DNA of 64,000 nucleotides, taken from the NCBI GenBank assembly GCA_012064385.1, contig QRDG01002503.1, forward strand, positions 186,001-250,000, given 5' to 3'. The notes beneath the pieces are model-generated. The model was not told the DNA's origin and searched no databases. It worked only from the letters and a program-made list of their open reading frames with translations. Each line of letters begins with the position of its first letter. Position 1 is the stretch's first letter. This document shows, in pieces, positions 42,442 to 54,265 of the stretch. Position numbers and translations under genes: made by a program. Source of the stretch: Puccinellia tenuiflora (taxonomy: Eukaryota > Streptophyta > Magnoliopsida > Poales > Poaceae).

Positions 42442-44995
42442 TAGAGTCAATAATCTAGTTTACATTTTCTCGATCCAACACTCATGGTGTCTAACACTCA
42501 TGGAGTCTCAGTGCTGATCATGTTTGCTCGTGGAAGAGGTTCTGTCCGTGTTCTGTACTATACAGTTCTTTATGTTCTTTGCAAAACGTCATTGTCACCT
42601 AATTTGACATTATTTATCATCACATGATAAACCTTATATCATCACATGATAAACTCACATCATCATATGATGAATATAATATATTTGGTTAGAGAGTGAG
42701 ATTTTCGTTTCCCTTTTATGCTTACATGACGTATGATCAGTCAAGAGAACTTTCACATAGCATGTGCACCCGGAACTCACTCAGTCTTGAAACAAAATTT
42801 CTCAAACCAAAATATTATATCTTTTAATCCTTGAATTAATCATATACTCCTATATGTTGTAGACTCACAAATCGACAGTGCAATCATGTCACTTCGATAT
42901 TTCCGATCATGCTTTCGCTGCGCTTCTGCTATCATGAGATCCCCAATCTAGTTTGGTTTTATGACTTCAACCAAGTCTACCAATCTCTAGATTCTATTAT
43001 CTCAACTCCATAGAAAAATGACTCCTCATTTAACATGTTTCTTCTAACCAAGAACTTGGGTCACATATCGTCAAATACAAACACATGGTTCTTATATGTT
43101 TAGTCCTATGAACGATTCATAGTGAATTCTAACATATCCTCCAACCATCATTTTGTACTGAGTTATCAACTCAATGTTTCACCTATTTCTCACAAGCAGA
43201 TGAACCTTTCTTCTCTTGTTTTATTTTGAACTCCTTCAAAATCTTACTTAGGTTAAACATCATGACATAATGCTTTATCAAACATATCTATCCTCCATAG
43301 ATACATCTATCTCCATAGATATTTGACATTCAATTTCTAACTTCACAAGTTATACGTTGGTTCCTGAATTGCTTACAACATTTATGAAATCTCCATTTCA
43401 CACAAACAAGATGTTGTAAACTCCCACTCAAATATACACCATACACATATTAAATTGTGAAACCACTTTGGCTCCCACTCAGAAATATGTTATCTCCATA
43501 TTTGACCATGAATTAACTAGCTCCCACTCAAACATATGTCACCACATATTTTGATCTTTGGAAAATAGTTTCTGCTCTAACTTAATATATGTCACCACAT
43601 ATGTTAATTAGATCACACTCGTGTAATTTCTCGATATTTTGGACACCTCCAAAATTCTTAATTAACTATTAATATCGAGAACTCTTTATACGAACACTAG
43701 TACTCTACTAGCTTTAAGTTTTATTTATTCTCTACAAAACACCTTTTGAGGAATAAATATGTGAAACATCACTTTCACAAAATCAAGCAACAATTACTTT
43801 GTGATTTAAACTTAACATAGGATGACTCTTAGTCACTTTCGTATTTAAGGTTTCTATTTCTTCTTTGTAGTTTCGTAGGTATGTCTTGTTTCTAAAACAT
43901 GACAAGTAAATCATGAATATTATTTTGTAACCTAACAAAACTTTATATTCTTGAATCCTACTTTTCTTTAGACAAGCTAAACCGAAATTCAATGATCACC
44001 ATCATTAATTCCTTTATGTGTCAAGTTTTAACCAACATAGCACTTTACATATGTGCCACTTGATACATAAACAAGCAAGGTTTTAGCTTTTCCATTCCAT
44101 CAATTCTTTTATCAATGAAACCTTTTCACGATAAATCCACTAAAACACATAGCACAACCAACAAATTGGTTTGCCCCTTTTAGTCTCATATTGTGGAATC
44201 ACATTCATAGTCATACTTATGAATATACTACAACATTATTCGCAATAGTCTCTAATTATCTCATAATTAATGAAACCACCTTTTCTCATAACTCATATGA
44301 AAAAATGTTTATGCGAATCATTAAATAGATCCTTATTTCTAAACAGAGTGTTTATCAAATAAATCTAAATGCTATTATTAAACCCCCCGAAATAAAACCC
44401 TTCTTTGAGACCACACAATATCAAATAGTGTGTGATTACAATATCTTAGGACATATCAAACTCCTTTGAAAATATTCTAAATATTGTAATTTGTGATAAC
44501 ACTTCTCACAAGTCCGCATACTAACATATAACTCAAATATTTTGTCTCTTTTGATCAAATCATAAAGACTCAATTTTCTTGTTAACTTAATATCCTAAAC
44601 TCCAGAAATTTATTTGATCTCATCAAATATCATAACTCGAATAAATACACCTATTTAATCATTTATGATAGAGTACACAAAATAATGACATCTAACATTT
44701 GCTGAAAATACAACCAACACTTGTGTTTATTTTCGGCAATTCATGGCACTCTTCCAAAGGGTGGCATTTTAGTCATACTCATTACAATAAGGCGCATTGA
44801 TAAAACATCAAAATGTTTATTCAATTTTTAGCATGACTAAAACAATTGTCATTATTAAGTTTTGGATATTTTAGTATGTCACATATTTTATAAATGTTCA
44901 ACCAATTTATCATCTAGATTATAATAAGAATAACACACTTATAATCGAAAACTTGTGATTTCCAAAAAGGATCACTCATGAAAATAGAACAACCA
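42442..44995 (-). other. Non-coding 3' internal region of the copia element
   Basis: AT-rich sequence with no frame longer than about 70 codons. The motif TGAGTGGGAG (minus strand) occurs three times at 43421-43430, 43472-43481 and 43521-43530. Several CATATGT or CACCACATAT motifs recur nearby. This is where pol would lie in an autonomous copia; no trace of it is visible. Confidence 0.65.
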
Positions 44996-45191
44996 TCTAT
45001 TATATAATTAAAACACAAGACAATGGACAGCTGAGATTTAACAGTTTAGCGTTACAACATATCAATGGTTGAGATTAATCAATGTGGTCTCAAAAGAGCT
45101 GGCACGATTATGGAAGAGTCCTGGATCGGATCAAAAGGACGATGCAAACCAGGACGTTGAATAGCTATGGAAGAGTCTTGGATCGAAAAGG

Positions 45192-45773
45192 CTACCACAA
45201 AATCGTTCTGATCAACGACCCAACATCGACGAGCTGAGATGGCGGCGGAAATCTGGCGGCCAAGGATTTTCTAACGAGATCCGGCCAATGGCGTAGTAAC
45301 GATCTAATAAGACGGCGTCGCCCTGCTGGTCCAGAGGCGTGTCGTCGATCATCTGGAGACTGCGTGTCCGTTCGCTGATCTGTTGCAGAAAAGCCAAGAA
45401 GGGGAAGCTGATGGTGGCGGCCCTGCGGGCAGGCTTCTCGAGACATGCCGGCCGACCGGCTAGCTACATTATGTACTCCAATCCACAAAAGAGAGTTTGT
45501 TTTAGGTAGCCATCCATGACTAATTTGATGATGGTAAATAGATTCTTCACTACAGGTGCGCGCTTGCCGTAATCGATGATGGCATCATCTGGAGTGGTGC
45601 TGCGTATGCGTGGCACGCCGTAGAACACAGGTATTTTTTTTATTTTTGTTTTTGTTGCCACTGCGTACTATGCAGGTCATTAGATCTGTTTCTTCTTTTG
45701 TAATGTATGCAGTAACCTTGCTGTTCTTAGATCGTTCATGCTCCTTGATCTTCGATGCCCCATATGCATGCAT
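45192..45773 (-). pseudogene. Gene-like fragments in the Helitron
   Basis: On the minus strand two stretches read like pieces of coding exons: 45464-45661 (FYGVPRIRSTTPDDAIIDYG, KRAPVVKNLFTIIKLVMDGY) and 45212-45397 (FLQQISERTRSLQMIDDTPL, QQGDAVLLDRYYAIGRIS). They are more GC-rich than the flanks and lie close together in order. I do not recognise the parent gene. Helitrons often carry fragments of host genes, and this fits, but no intact frame or start is present. Confidence 0.35.
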
Positions 45774-46164
45774 CCAGGAGACCAGAACAATATTGATTCC
45801 GTCTGAGCACCGTGGATGATCCTGCTTTCCCTAACCGGTTCACCCCATATATAGGACCTAAAAGCTCATCCCCATATAGGACCTAAAAGCTAACACAAAG
45901 GTAAGTCACGGTTGTTTTTTCAGTTCTGATAGCAGGCTCGGTTGAATTTGTTTTTCTTCAAGATAGTAATTCTAGAGAAGTTTAATATCTGAAGGATGAA
46001 CAGTGAATCATATTGTTATTCTTAAAAAATACTGTCAAGGGTTCTTATATATCCAACGACAATGGTATGAATATTTGGTCGGATAATTGATGGATGTGTT
46101 CAGTCTATAATTTTCATTATCACGAATAATGGTAATAGATCGATGTTTATTCTTTGTAGAGTAA

Positions 46165-46195
46165 CTAGCTGGGTGGCCCGCGCATTTGCGCGCCT
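46165..46195 (-). other. Helitron 3'-end module in reverse orientation
   Basis: On the minus strand a GC hairpin (GCGCGC, AAAT, GCGCGG) is followed by GCCACCCAGCTAG and then T, the same layout as the end at 49972. It marks the end of a Helitron lying on the minus strand and nested within or beside the larger one. Its 5' end was not found. Confidence 0.5.
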
Positions 46196-48432
46196 AGATT
46201 TACTATATATCATATTTGTTAATTTTGATGTGTATCTTTCACCAATAATTCTTTATAGGATGACCATACGGATATTTGGATAACTGAATCAATGGGTCAT
46301 TAAAGGTACCATGAGACAGCACACAGTTAGAAGGTACGACTATAATGATACTATGTGGTTTGGATCGATGGATCATTAAAGGTATGATGAGTCGCTCCGC
46401 AATTAGGAGCATGAGACAGCGATGGCATTATTCTACTACATCAGCGATGCTGAGACGTTCAAAAAATTGAAGGAACGACATACTACCGTCAGCTTCTGGT
46501 AATATCGATGGGCACTTCCTTTTCATGTTTGTTTCATGTGTTAACATCCTACGAGTACCTATCTTTCATCGTGTGTTTGGATGTTCATCTGAACATGCCT
46601 TGCTAGCTTTATTTTCTTCTGAATAATTATTCATAAGGATCGGTCATGGACATAATATTGTTTCCCCCCTGTGTATTAGTTTTGTACCGTAAATGTAACA
46701 TTTGTAAACTCAATTAATCGTAGATAATGTGTGCTCGAAATCCTCAATTATCCATGTAAGCAGAGCCACCAGTCTACACCTTCTAAATTTGCAGCTGCCG
46801 AGGTGAGTGTCTATATTCTCTCTGTGTAACTGCTTTTACTAATGGATGAACCATTATTTGAGTGCAAATAAATTTAGAGCATCTAAGTAAATCTTTATGT
46901 TCAAGTTATGTAATTCTAATGGTGATGTTTCTCGAACATTTTGGCCTTACTGTCTTGGTGCTCTTTTTCTGTTAGTTATGTACTTATGTAATAAGCTATA
47001 ACAAGTAAAAATCAATTTGGTACAATTAAATTATTTTTAGAATTAGCAGCATCGTATTTCTTGATATGGAACAGTTAAATTTATGGAAAACACACCAGTG
47101 GCAATAGTATAAGATGCTTACTATTAGTTGTATTGACTCACCAATGCCTTAAACATTTTTGTAGGCACTATATTCTCCACTAGCCTGTCGGCTTTGCTTT
47201 GCATTTTATTTTCCTAATCTTTGGTGTTCACAGTAAATAGAGTTTGCTCAGTCCTTGAAAATGCATGGAAGTTTTTTTTTTGCAGATCTCCATTCGTGTT
47301 TGTGCAACTAAAAAAGTTTTGAAATTAAAAATAAAGCTGGCCAATGAACCTTTTGATACAAAATACATATTGCCATTACACACAAAAAAAAGAAAGAAAG
47401 GGAAGAGAAACGATGCAGCTGAACAGATGCATGCATGCATTGCAAATAAAAGCATAAACGGGGGCATCCATGCGGGGTAATTAGCAGGGATTTATAGCCC
47501 ATGACAAAAAAGTGAACAGAGGGAAAGGAAATGGAGGGACGTAATCTATAAAGCAGAAGACGTTTGTAATACTATTGCTAGCCCATGCATGTGCACAGAT
47601 TGATGACTAGGAGCATAAGATACTCGCAAAAAAAATATTGAGAGGTGGTCTTTGGCGATGGAATATAAGTCTACTAGCGCGAAGAATTTATGTATGTTGA
47701 TTTGTCGGGTTCGAGTGGCATCACGTAGCATTGTCAGCCATTAATTCCCTTGGTTGTTCATGTTTGCAAGGTAGCTCAAGGCTATTTGTTTTCTCTTCAT
47801 TTCTGTTGCCATTTGTTTCTCTCTTCTATTCTTTCCATGCAGCAGTCAACAATTTTTTTTATCTAAACCTCGCCCCGATAGAAAGAAATAATGAGTTTAT
47901 CTTCTCAAAAAAATATCACACTTATCGTCCCAATATAAAATGAGTGAACAAGTCTAATTGTTTTCTCGGTGTGTGAATATTTTTACACTCAATTTACAAA
48001 TTTATGTAAGAATTATTCTTATTTTACCACACATACTATGTAATTTGTATTCTAGGCATGGATATATGGAATAGACCATGACTTTGATGAGGATTTCAAT
48101 ACATCTTTAGCAAATGTCAACCTTTAGGCATTAGTATTATACTAGAGCAGATGAAGAATATAATTTCCATAAAAAATATGAAGAACAAATGCATTCGTAC
48201 ACTTAATAACTAAAAATGTGAATAATATGATAGGTATAATCATGCATCTCACGCCTTCAATGTGTATCTAAGAAGGTTTTATGATTTAATGTGTATGAAA
48301 TGTTATCTTCAATATGTTATATAAAATAATTTACTCAACATCTATAAAAGCATAATAAATAAAAACAAAGGAAGCAAATGAACGAAATGGAAAAAGCATT
48401 CAATATTAGTTATAAGTACAAAGCGTTAAAAA
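46196..48432. other. AT-rich Helitron interior
   Basis: No gene seen. About 46800-46930 is repeated at 48770-48900 (ATTCTCTCTGT, CTGCTTTTACT, GATGAACCATTATTT), and 47850-47990 resembles 49050-49190. This suggests that two related Helitron copies are joined here. TGCATGCATGCAT occurs near 47428. Confidence 0.5.
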
Positions 48433-48484
48433 TCTAGCCGACTCCGCTAACAAGGTGACCCGCGCATTTGCGCGGCTAGACTTC
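48433..48484. other. Two Helitron 3'-end modules back to back
   Basis: CTAGCCGACTCCGCTAA (48434-48450) looks like a plus-strand end that has lost its hairpin. It runs into a minus-strand module with the full hairpin (ACCCGCGCATTTGCGCGGCT). They share a few bases at the junction. Confidence 0.45.
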
Positions 48485-48987
48485 TTGGTTTTATTTTACC
48501 TGATTTTTATCAAGTTCATCTATTGGAACTTTGGGGTGTTTATTTACCGTAGAACAATATTGCATGCCAAAATAACCATGTAACCAAATTTTACTATGAG
48601 AAATTTATTTTATATTGTTTGCTCTCTCAGCTCTTCGCCTCAAATGATGATTTATATTCTATTTAATTTGCATGTTTATGATTGTATTTTGGTAAAGAAA
48701 AATCCAAGTGTGTAGGACGATGGCGGTGAAGTAGAGCCAACCAGTAAACTTTGTAAATATGCTCTGCCAAGGTTAGTATCTATATTCTCTCTGTTTAACT
48801 GCTTTTACTGTTGGATGAACCATTATTTTCATGCAAATAAATTTAGAGCATCTAAGAAGATCTTTATGTTCAAGTTATTTAATTCTAATGGTGAGAAATC
48901 TATTATTTTCTTGGTTGTTCATGTTTGGGAAGTAGCAAATGCAATCTATTATTTTCTTCATTACATATAACGTTGGTCCTGCAATGT

Positions 48988-49520
48988 TTGAATCACTTTC
49001 TTACCTTCTATTTAGCTCTGATGCAGACATCATGAATGCTTTCGTTATCTAGACCTTACAACGTACACAAAAATATTGAGTTTTATAATCTCATAACTGT
49101 CACACTTTGTCTTCTAGACATGCAATGAGTGAACAAGTAGAATAGATTCCTCGGTGTAGGAATCTCTTTAGATTTAATATAATAAACTCAAGTAACAAAA
49201 TGTATTGTTTTTTAGCGCAGGTACTCTTTTCTTCTTATTCTGATGCAGACATCATGAATGCTTGAATCACTTTCTTACCTTCTATTTAGCTCTGATGCAG
49301 ACATCATGAATGCTTTCGTTATCTAGACCTTACAACGTACACAAAAATAATGAGTTTTATAATCTCATAACTGTCACACTTTGTCTTCTAGACATGCAAT
49401 GAGTGAACAAGTAGAATAGATTCCTCGGTGTAGGAATCTCCTTAGATTTAATATAATAAACTCAAGTAACAAAATGTATTGTTTTTTAGTGCAGGTACTC
49501 TTTTCTTCTTATTCTGGGCC
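48988..49520. repeat. 274-base tandem duplication
   Basis: Copies start at 48988 and 49262 (TTGAATCACTTTCTTACCTT). They share the stretch GATGCAGACATCATGAATGC onwards with only a few differences, so the duplication is fairly recent. Confidence 0.88.
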
Positions 49521-49972
49521 GATTCGACATGGGCCTTGACCGCCATTTCCTTATGTGTATAATTGCCCAACTTTAATCATCAATATCTTACCAGATCAGA
49601 TGAAGAACACAAATTCCCTGATAAATATGAAGTTCACCTATGCATCAGTGTTTCTATGAGGTAGAAATGGTTATATCTATGTTTTAGAAAATCTAAAGCT
49701 TATAATTTTGTGTTGATATTAAATCATATATAGTTGATATTTCCCCATGAAAATATTGTTTGCATGAATATAGTGTTTCTACTCTTTTATTTATCATATA
49801 AAAATTCGACAAGCATATAGGTCAATTATAAGATAATTTAAGGAGATTTGCATGTAACGATGATAACAGAATATCAAATGTCTCCATGTTATTTGGATAA
49901 AAGAATTCAAAATTAGTTATGCAAACAACTTACCACAATCTAGCCGCGCAAATGCGCGGGCCACTCCGCTAG

Positions 49973-50289
49973 TTGTCTTTAACATGAATAACCGTCTCAC
50001 ATAAGCAAGACACACTAATTAAAATCACACTTAATTCGATTACAAAACTTATTCAAATCCTCTAATCCAAATGATAAATGTAGAGACAGATCGTTGCCGG
50101 CATCAACTCCTTGATTGCCACTATTCTGCAACGTCTTCCCATATCCTTTATGCAAATCTCAAGCAGCAGGTTCTGTTTTCATAAAACAGAATGAGTATCA
50201 AATACTTATCGAAACCGCCACAATTGCAATTTGGACTTAAACACTTATAACATGTATATCAATATATACTTTCTGCCTTGTCAACTTCT
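49973..50289 (-). other. Copia internal sequence between Helitron and gag remnant
   Basis: About 320 bases of AT-rich sequence resume the copia interior after the Helitron. No frame or motif recognised. Confidence 0.5.
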
Positions 50290-50884
50290 CTTGCTATGGG
50301 TTCCACTTTGACATGACGCAGCCGAGACACAAACTCATAGAAAGTGATCAGATCCCTTCCCATGACATAGTCTCCGACATAATTCTTGAAGCTGGGGAGA
50401 AGCTAGCGTATCACCCCATCTATCGCGAAACCGTCTTTCATCTCGTGGTTCCAAACAAGCACTAGACGATGATGTATCTCATGCATTATCCTCAGGTGTT
50501 GTTCCAAGCAAGTGTTCTCTTCCATCTTGAGTGAAAGAAAACCGTTCAGACATTCAAACCTTACAATTCTAACTTGTGCTGAAAAACAATTTTTCAGTTC
50601 ACCAACAATCTCCATTGTAGTCAAGTTCTTGAATTGTCTACTTAGGTAAGAATTCATGAAGGTGCACATCATCCACTTGACTTTCAAGTAGGTGGTTCAA
50701 AACCACTCCATGTACTCTTCATCGCTTGCAGAAAAATTTTGGGTTTATCTCCTATTGGTTCTTCTAGCACGTAGAGCTGAGCATGGGTGTTTAGGACTTC
50801 TTTCAGGACGCAGGTACTACTCAACAAAATTGACCCATTGAGACGCAGTTTTTCAGCAACGAACAGACTACCGTAGTCGACCAT
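50290..50884 (-). pseudogene. Decayed gag remnant of the copia element
   Basis: Minus-strand frames at 50684-50884 and 50403-50687 together resemble a copia gag. The first reads KLRLNGSILLSS and LYVLEEPIGDKPK, the second has KNLTTMEIVGELKNCF, then ENTCLEQHLRIMHEIHHRL, and sequence below 50403 continues in the same style. The two parts are in different frames, and a stop lies near 50401, so it is broken. There is no zinc knuckle or protease after it. This is a gag-only or gag-remnant element, as in many large non-autonomous copia derivatives. Confidence 0.6.
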
Positions 50885-52116
50885 GATCTACAAGGATTTT
50901 TGCAAAGACATCTGGACTTTTGTTTATGATAATTTTAGTTCATCTTAATGAACTCCCACTAAACTCAACATCTCTCTGGTTGTTTAGTGACACACGATCC
51001 AAATCCACTACACCACAACCGATCATCACGTGAGATGATGTAGCTTCAATGGTGAACATCGCCATGTTGATCATATCATCCATATGACTCGTGTTTAACC
51101 TTTCGGTTCTTGTGTTCCGAGGCCATGTCTGTACATGCTAGGCTCGTCAAGGAAACCGTAGTATTTTCGCGTGTGTAAATCTGGCTTACACCCGTTGTAT
51201 GTGAACGTTGAATCTATCACACCCGATCATCACGTGGTGCTTTGAAACGAAGATCTTTGGCAACGGTGCATACTAGGGGAGAACACATCTTGATATTAAC
51301 ATGAGAGATCACCTTATCATGCTACCGTCGCGATCACATCTAAGCATAACAATAAGGTGCATAAAAAGGATTAACATCACATGCAATTCATAATTGTGAT
51401 ATGATATGGCTTTTCTTCTTGTGCTTTTGATCTCCATCTCCAAAGCACCGGCAAGATCTCCATCTCCGGCATGATCTCCATCATCGTGGCGCCATCACCA
51501 TGGTTGTCCACCAACTATTGCAACTACAACTAATGCTACTCTTAGCAATAAAGTAAAGCAATTACATGGTGATTCATTGACACGCAGGTCACATAAAATA
51601 AAAGACAGCCATATGGCTCCTGCCGGTTGCCGTACTCGACGACATGCAAGTCGCGAAAGATTACAAACATGATCATTGCATACATTATCACAAATCACAC
51701 ATTGGCCATACCACATCACATGACCCCCTCTGCAAAAACAAGTTAGACGTCCTCTACTTTGTTTATGCAATTTTTACGTGGCTTGGGTCAACGAGATAGA
51801 ACCGTTCTAATCTACGCAAAACCACAACGGTGATATAGTAGTTGCTTATTTACTCATCCTTTTGAAAGGCCTTCCACTGAAAATTGCATCTTCACTAAAG
51901 CAAGAGAAACAGACACCCGCCAGCCACTTATGCAAAACAAGTTGCATGTCAGTCGTGGAACCGGTCTCTCGTGCGTGGACGAGTAAGGTTGGTCCGGGCC
52001 GCTTCATCTCACAATACCGCAAAGACGCAAAGTGCACGCGAGAAGGTAGCAACATAAAATATCAACGCCCACAACACTTGTGTTCTAATCGCACCAACAT
52101 CTACGAATAGATCTAG
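50885..52116 (-). other. Long leader of the copia element
   Basis: About 1.2 kb lies between the PBS and the gag remnant. The TCACGTGATGATCGG-like motif occurs twice on the minus strand (about 51025 and 51225). No gene. Sequence of this type is common next to BARE-like LTRs of non-autonomous grass copia elements (recalled). Confidence 0.55.
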
Positions 52117-52128
52117 GCTCTGATACCA
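52117..52128 (-). other. Primer-binding site of the copia element
   Basis: TGGTATCAGAGC on the minus strand, next to the 5' LTR end at 52130, pairs with initiator-methionine tRNA. Confidence 0.85.
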
Positions 52129-52129
52129 C

Positions 52130-53988
52130 TGATGGGGTCGTAGCATAGAAAACAAAAATTTTCCTACGCAACAGGCGGAATAAACCCCAAGGATCTAGAC
52201 CTACTAGATGGAGGTAGCGAAGACGAGATCCAATCTCTTACCCTTGAAGATCAACAAACGCGTTTTGTCGGTGCAGGGGTTGGCTAGTCGATCCCCGCAA
52301 CTAGACTCATCTAGTCGCGAGGAGATGTATTTCCTCGAAGTCCAATCCGACGAAGTGCCACAAGGGGTAGCACCTCCGCGGTATCCACACGTACGGCTCG
52401 ATGTAGATCTCCTCCTTCTTGATCCCGCAAGCAAGGTGGAGATGGCTAGATGGATCTCGGCACCACGACGGTTGTGGTGGCGTTGATGATGTAGTCTCCA
52501 CGAGCAGGGCTTCGCCAAGCCAAGCAAGAGGAGAGGGAGAGGAAGGCATGGTGCAGCAGCCCTACGGCTAGGGGTGGTGCAGCAAGAGAGGAGGTGTGTC
52601 TCGCGGCAGCCCTCCGGGAGGGGTGGCGCAAGTGGTGGAGGTGGAGGGAGAAGAGGGGGGCGGCTAGGGCAGCAAGGGAGAGGCACAAGTGTACCGCACC
52701 CCTCCCCTTGCCCCTCCTTATATAGGAGGCCAGGGGGGGTGCGCCCCATCCCTTCCTAGGGCCGGCGGCTGGGGTGGCTTGGCCCCCAAGCCAGCCGCCC
52801 TAGGGTTAGGGTTTTGGTGGCCGGCCCCTTCCCTCTTGGGCCTCACGCATGGGCCCCTTGGGGCTGGGTGGTGCGGCTGGCCCTAGGCCAGCCCATCACC
52901 CTTTTATCCCATGTGGGCCCCATACTCCTATGGGCCCCACTTCTAGACTCCTCTAGAACCTTCTAGAATATTCCGGAACTTTTCCGATACCTCCGGAAAC
53001 CACTTTCCTTATATGAATCTTATTCTCCGGACCACTCCGGAACTCCTCGTGACGTCCGGGATCCTATCCGAGACTCCGAATCACCATTCGATCATTCCAT
53101 CAATTATCTCATCGCTAACCCTAGCTACATCGGAGCGTTAAGTGTGTGACCCTACGGGTTCGAGAACATGCAGACATGATCATATCAATAATCAATAGCG
53201 GGACCGGGATGCCCATATTGACTCCTACATATTCAACGAAGTTCTTTATCGATTGAACCACGATGCCGGAGATTCTTAATCTCGTATACGATTCCCTTTG
53301 TCTCACCGATATTTAATTTGCCCGAGATTTGATCGTCGATATCTCCATATCTAGTTCTATCTCGTTACCTGGCAAATTCTCTTTACTCGTCCATAATATA
53401 GGATCACCGTGATTACCACTTAATCACATGGTTGCAACCTTTCCGATGCTATATTACCGAGAGGGCCCAGAGATATCTACTCCATCACATGGAGGGACAA
53501 ATCCCACTCTTGATTCATGTCACCCAACAACCTACCATCGGAGATACCTGAAAGCCACCTTTATAATCACCCAGTTACGAAGTGACGTTTGATGTCCACA
53601 AAGTATTCCTCCGGTAAACGGGAGTGACATAATCTCATGGTCTAAGGAAACTATACTTGGTATACTAAAAGTGTTGGCAATAAAACTGTTGTGACACGAT
53701 CAATTGCAACTCTTTATTATTTGGGTCTTGTCCATCACATCATTACTCCTAATGATATGACTCCGTTATCAAGTGACTATAACAAGTCCATGGTTAGGAA
53801 ACTCTAACCATCTCTTGACTAACGAACTAGTCCGGTAGAGGCTTACTAGGGACACCTGTTTGTTTATATTCCACACATGTATTATGTTTCCAATTAATAC
53901 AATTATAGCATGGAGAATAAACTATTATCATAAACATGAATATGCTAATAAACCATTTTATTATTGCCTCTAGGGCATATTCCCAACA
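52130..53988 (-). repeat. 5' LTR of the copia element
   Basis: The LTR has the same length as 40568-42426. Differences that I can see are one in the A/T run near 52155, one extra G near 52738, one transition near 53661 and two near 53952. Its TATA box is at 52717-52725 (minus strand). Confidence 0.93.
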
Positions 53989-53993
53989 GTTTA

Positions 53994-54265
53994 AGGGTTC
54001 CGAGTCTACAACCAACATGTTTTCGCCTGTGGCTACATGAAGATTGGGGACTCCATGCAATAATTTTAGTCTTCCGCTAGTATTTCTGTTGTAATGCTAG
54101 CTTCGTGCTATGCAAGTTGTAATGATTTTTTATGTACTCGATCATCATGTAATAATTGATATAATGTTGTGATATTTCATCGTAAACTGTGTGTGCAAAT
54201 GAATCGATCCAGGGGTTTGCACTATACACAGGGACTTGCCTATTTTTAAGTGCAGGTCCGATACA
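53994..54265 (+). repeat. 5' LTR of the gypsy-like element, right part
   Basis: It continues 40567 after the copia, matches 61043-61318, and ends GATACA. Together with 37729-40567 it forms one LTR of about 3.1 kb. Confidence 0.88.

Larger units (their letters stand above)
44996..49972 (+). mobile_element. Probable Helitron nested in the copia element
   Basis: The 5' end is TCTATTATATAATTAAAAC, preceded by A. The 3' end is a GC hairpin (CCGCGC, loop AAAT, GCGCGG at 49944-49959), nine bases, then CTAG at 49969-49972, followed by T. These features and insertion between A and T without duplication are the known hallmarks of Helitrons. No Rep/helicase is encoded, so it is non-autonomous. GC-rich gene-like pieces near the 5' end and further 3'-end modules inside (46165, about 48450) indicate capture or nesting. 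The 5' end is the weaker call. Confidence 0.6.
40568..53988 (-). mobile_element. BARE/Angela-like copia element without pol, recent insertion
   Basis: Two LTRs of 1859 bases (40568-42426, 52130-53988) in sense orientation start TGTTGGGAATATGCCCTAGA and end CCCCATCA. Perfect duplications GTTTA flank the element (40563-40567, 53989-53993). The PBS is at 52117-52128 and the polypurine tract at 42427-42441. The internal region is 9.7 kb, of which about 5 kb is a probable Helitron. Only a decayed gag is visible and there is no integrase, reverse transcriptase or RNase H. I could spot only about five differences between the LTRs, so insertion is recent and must have used enzymes from a related element. 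Confidence 0.92.

Noticed and set aside
47420..47440. TGCA-repeat microsatellite as a regulatory site
   Set aside because: A run of about three TGCA units is too short to be meaningful in an AT-rich Helitron interior.
46165..49975. Terminal inverted repeats of a cut-and-paste DNA transposon
   Set aside because: The GC hairpins look like inverted termini, but there is no target duplication, and hairpin plus spacer plus CTAG before T fits Helitron 3' ends better.
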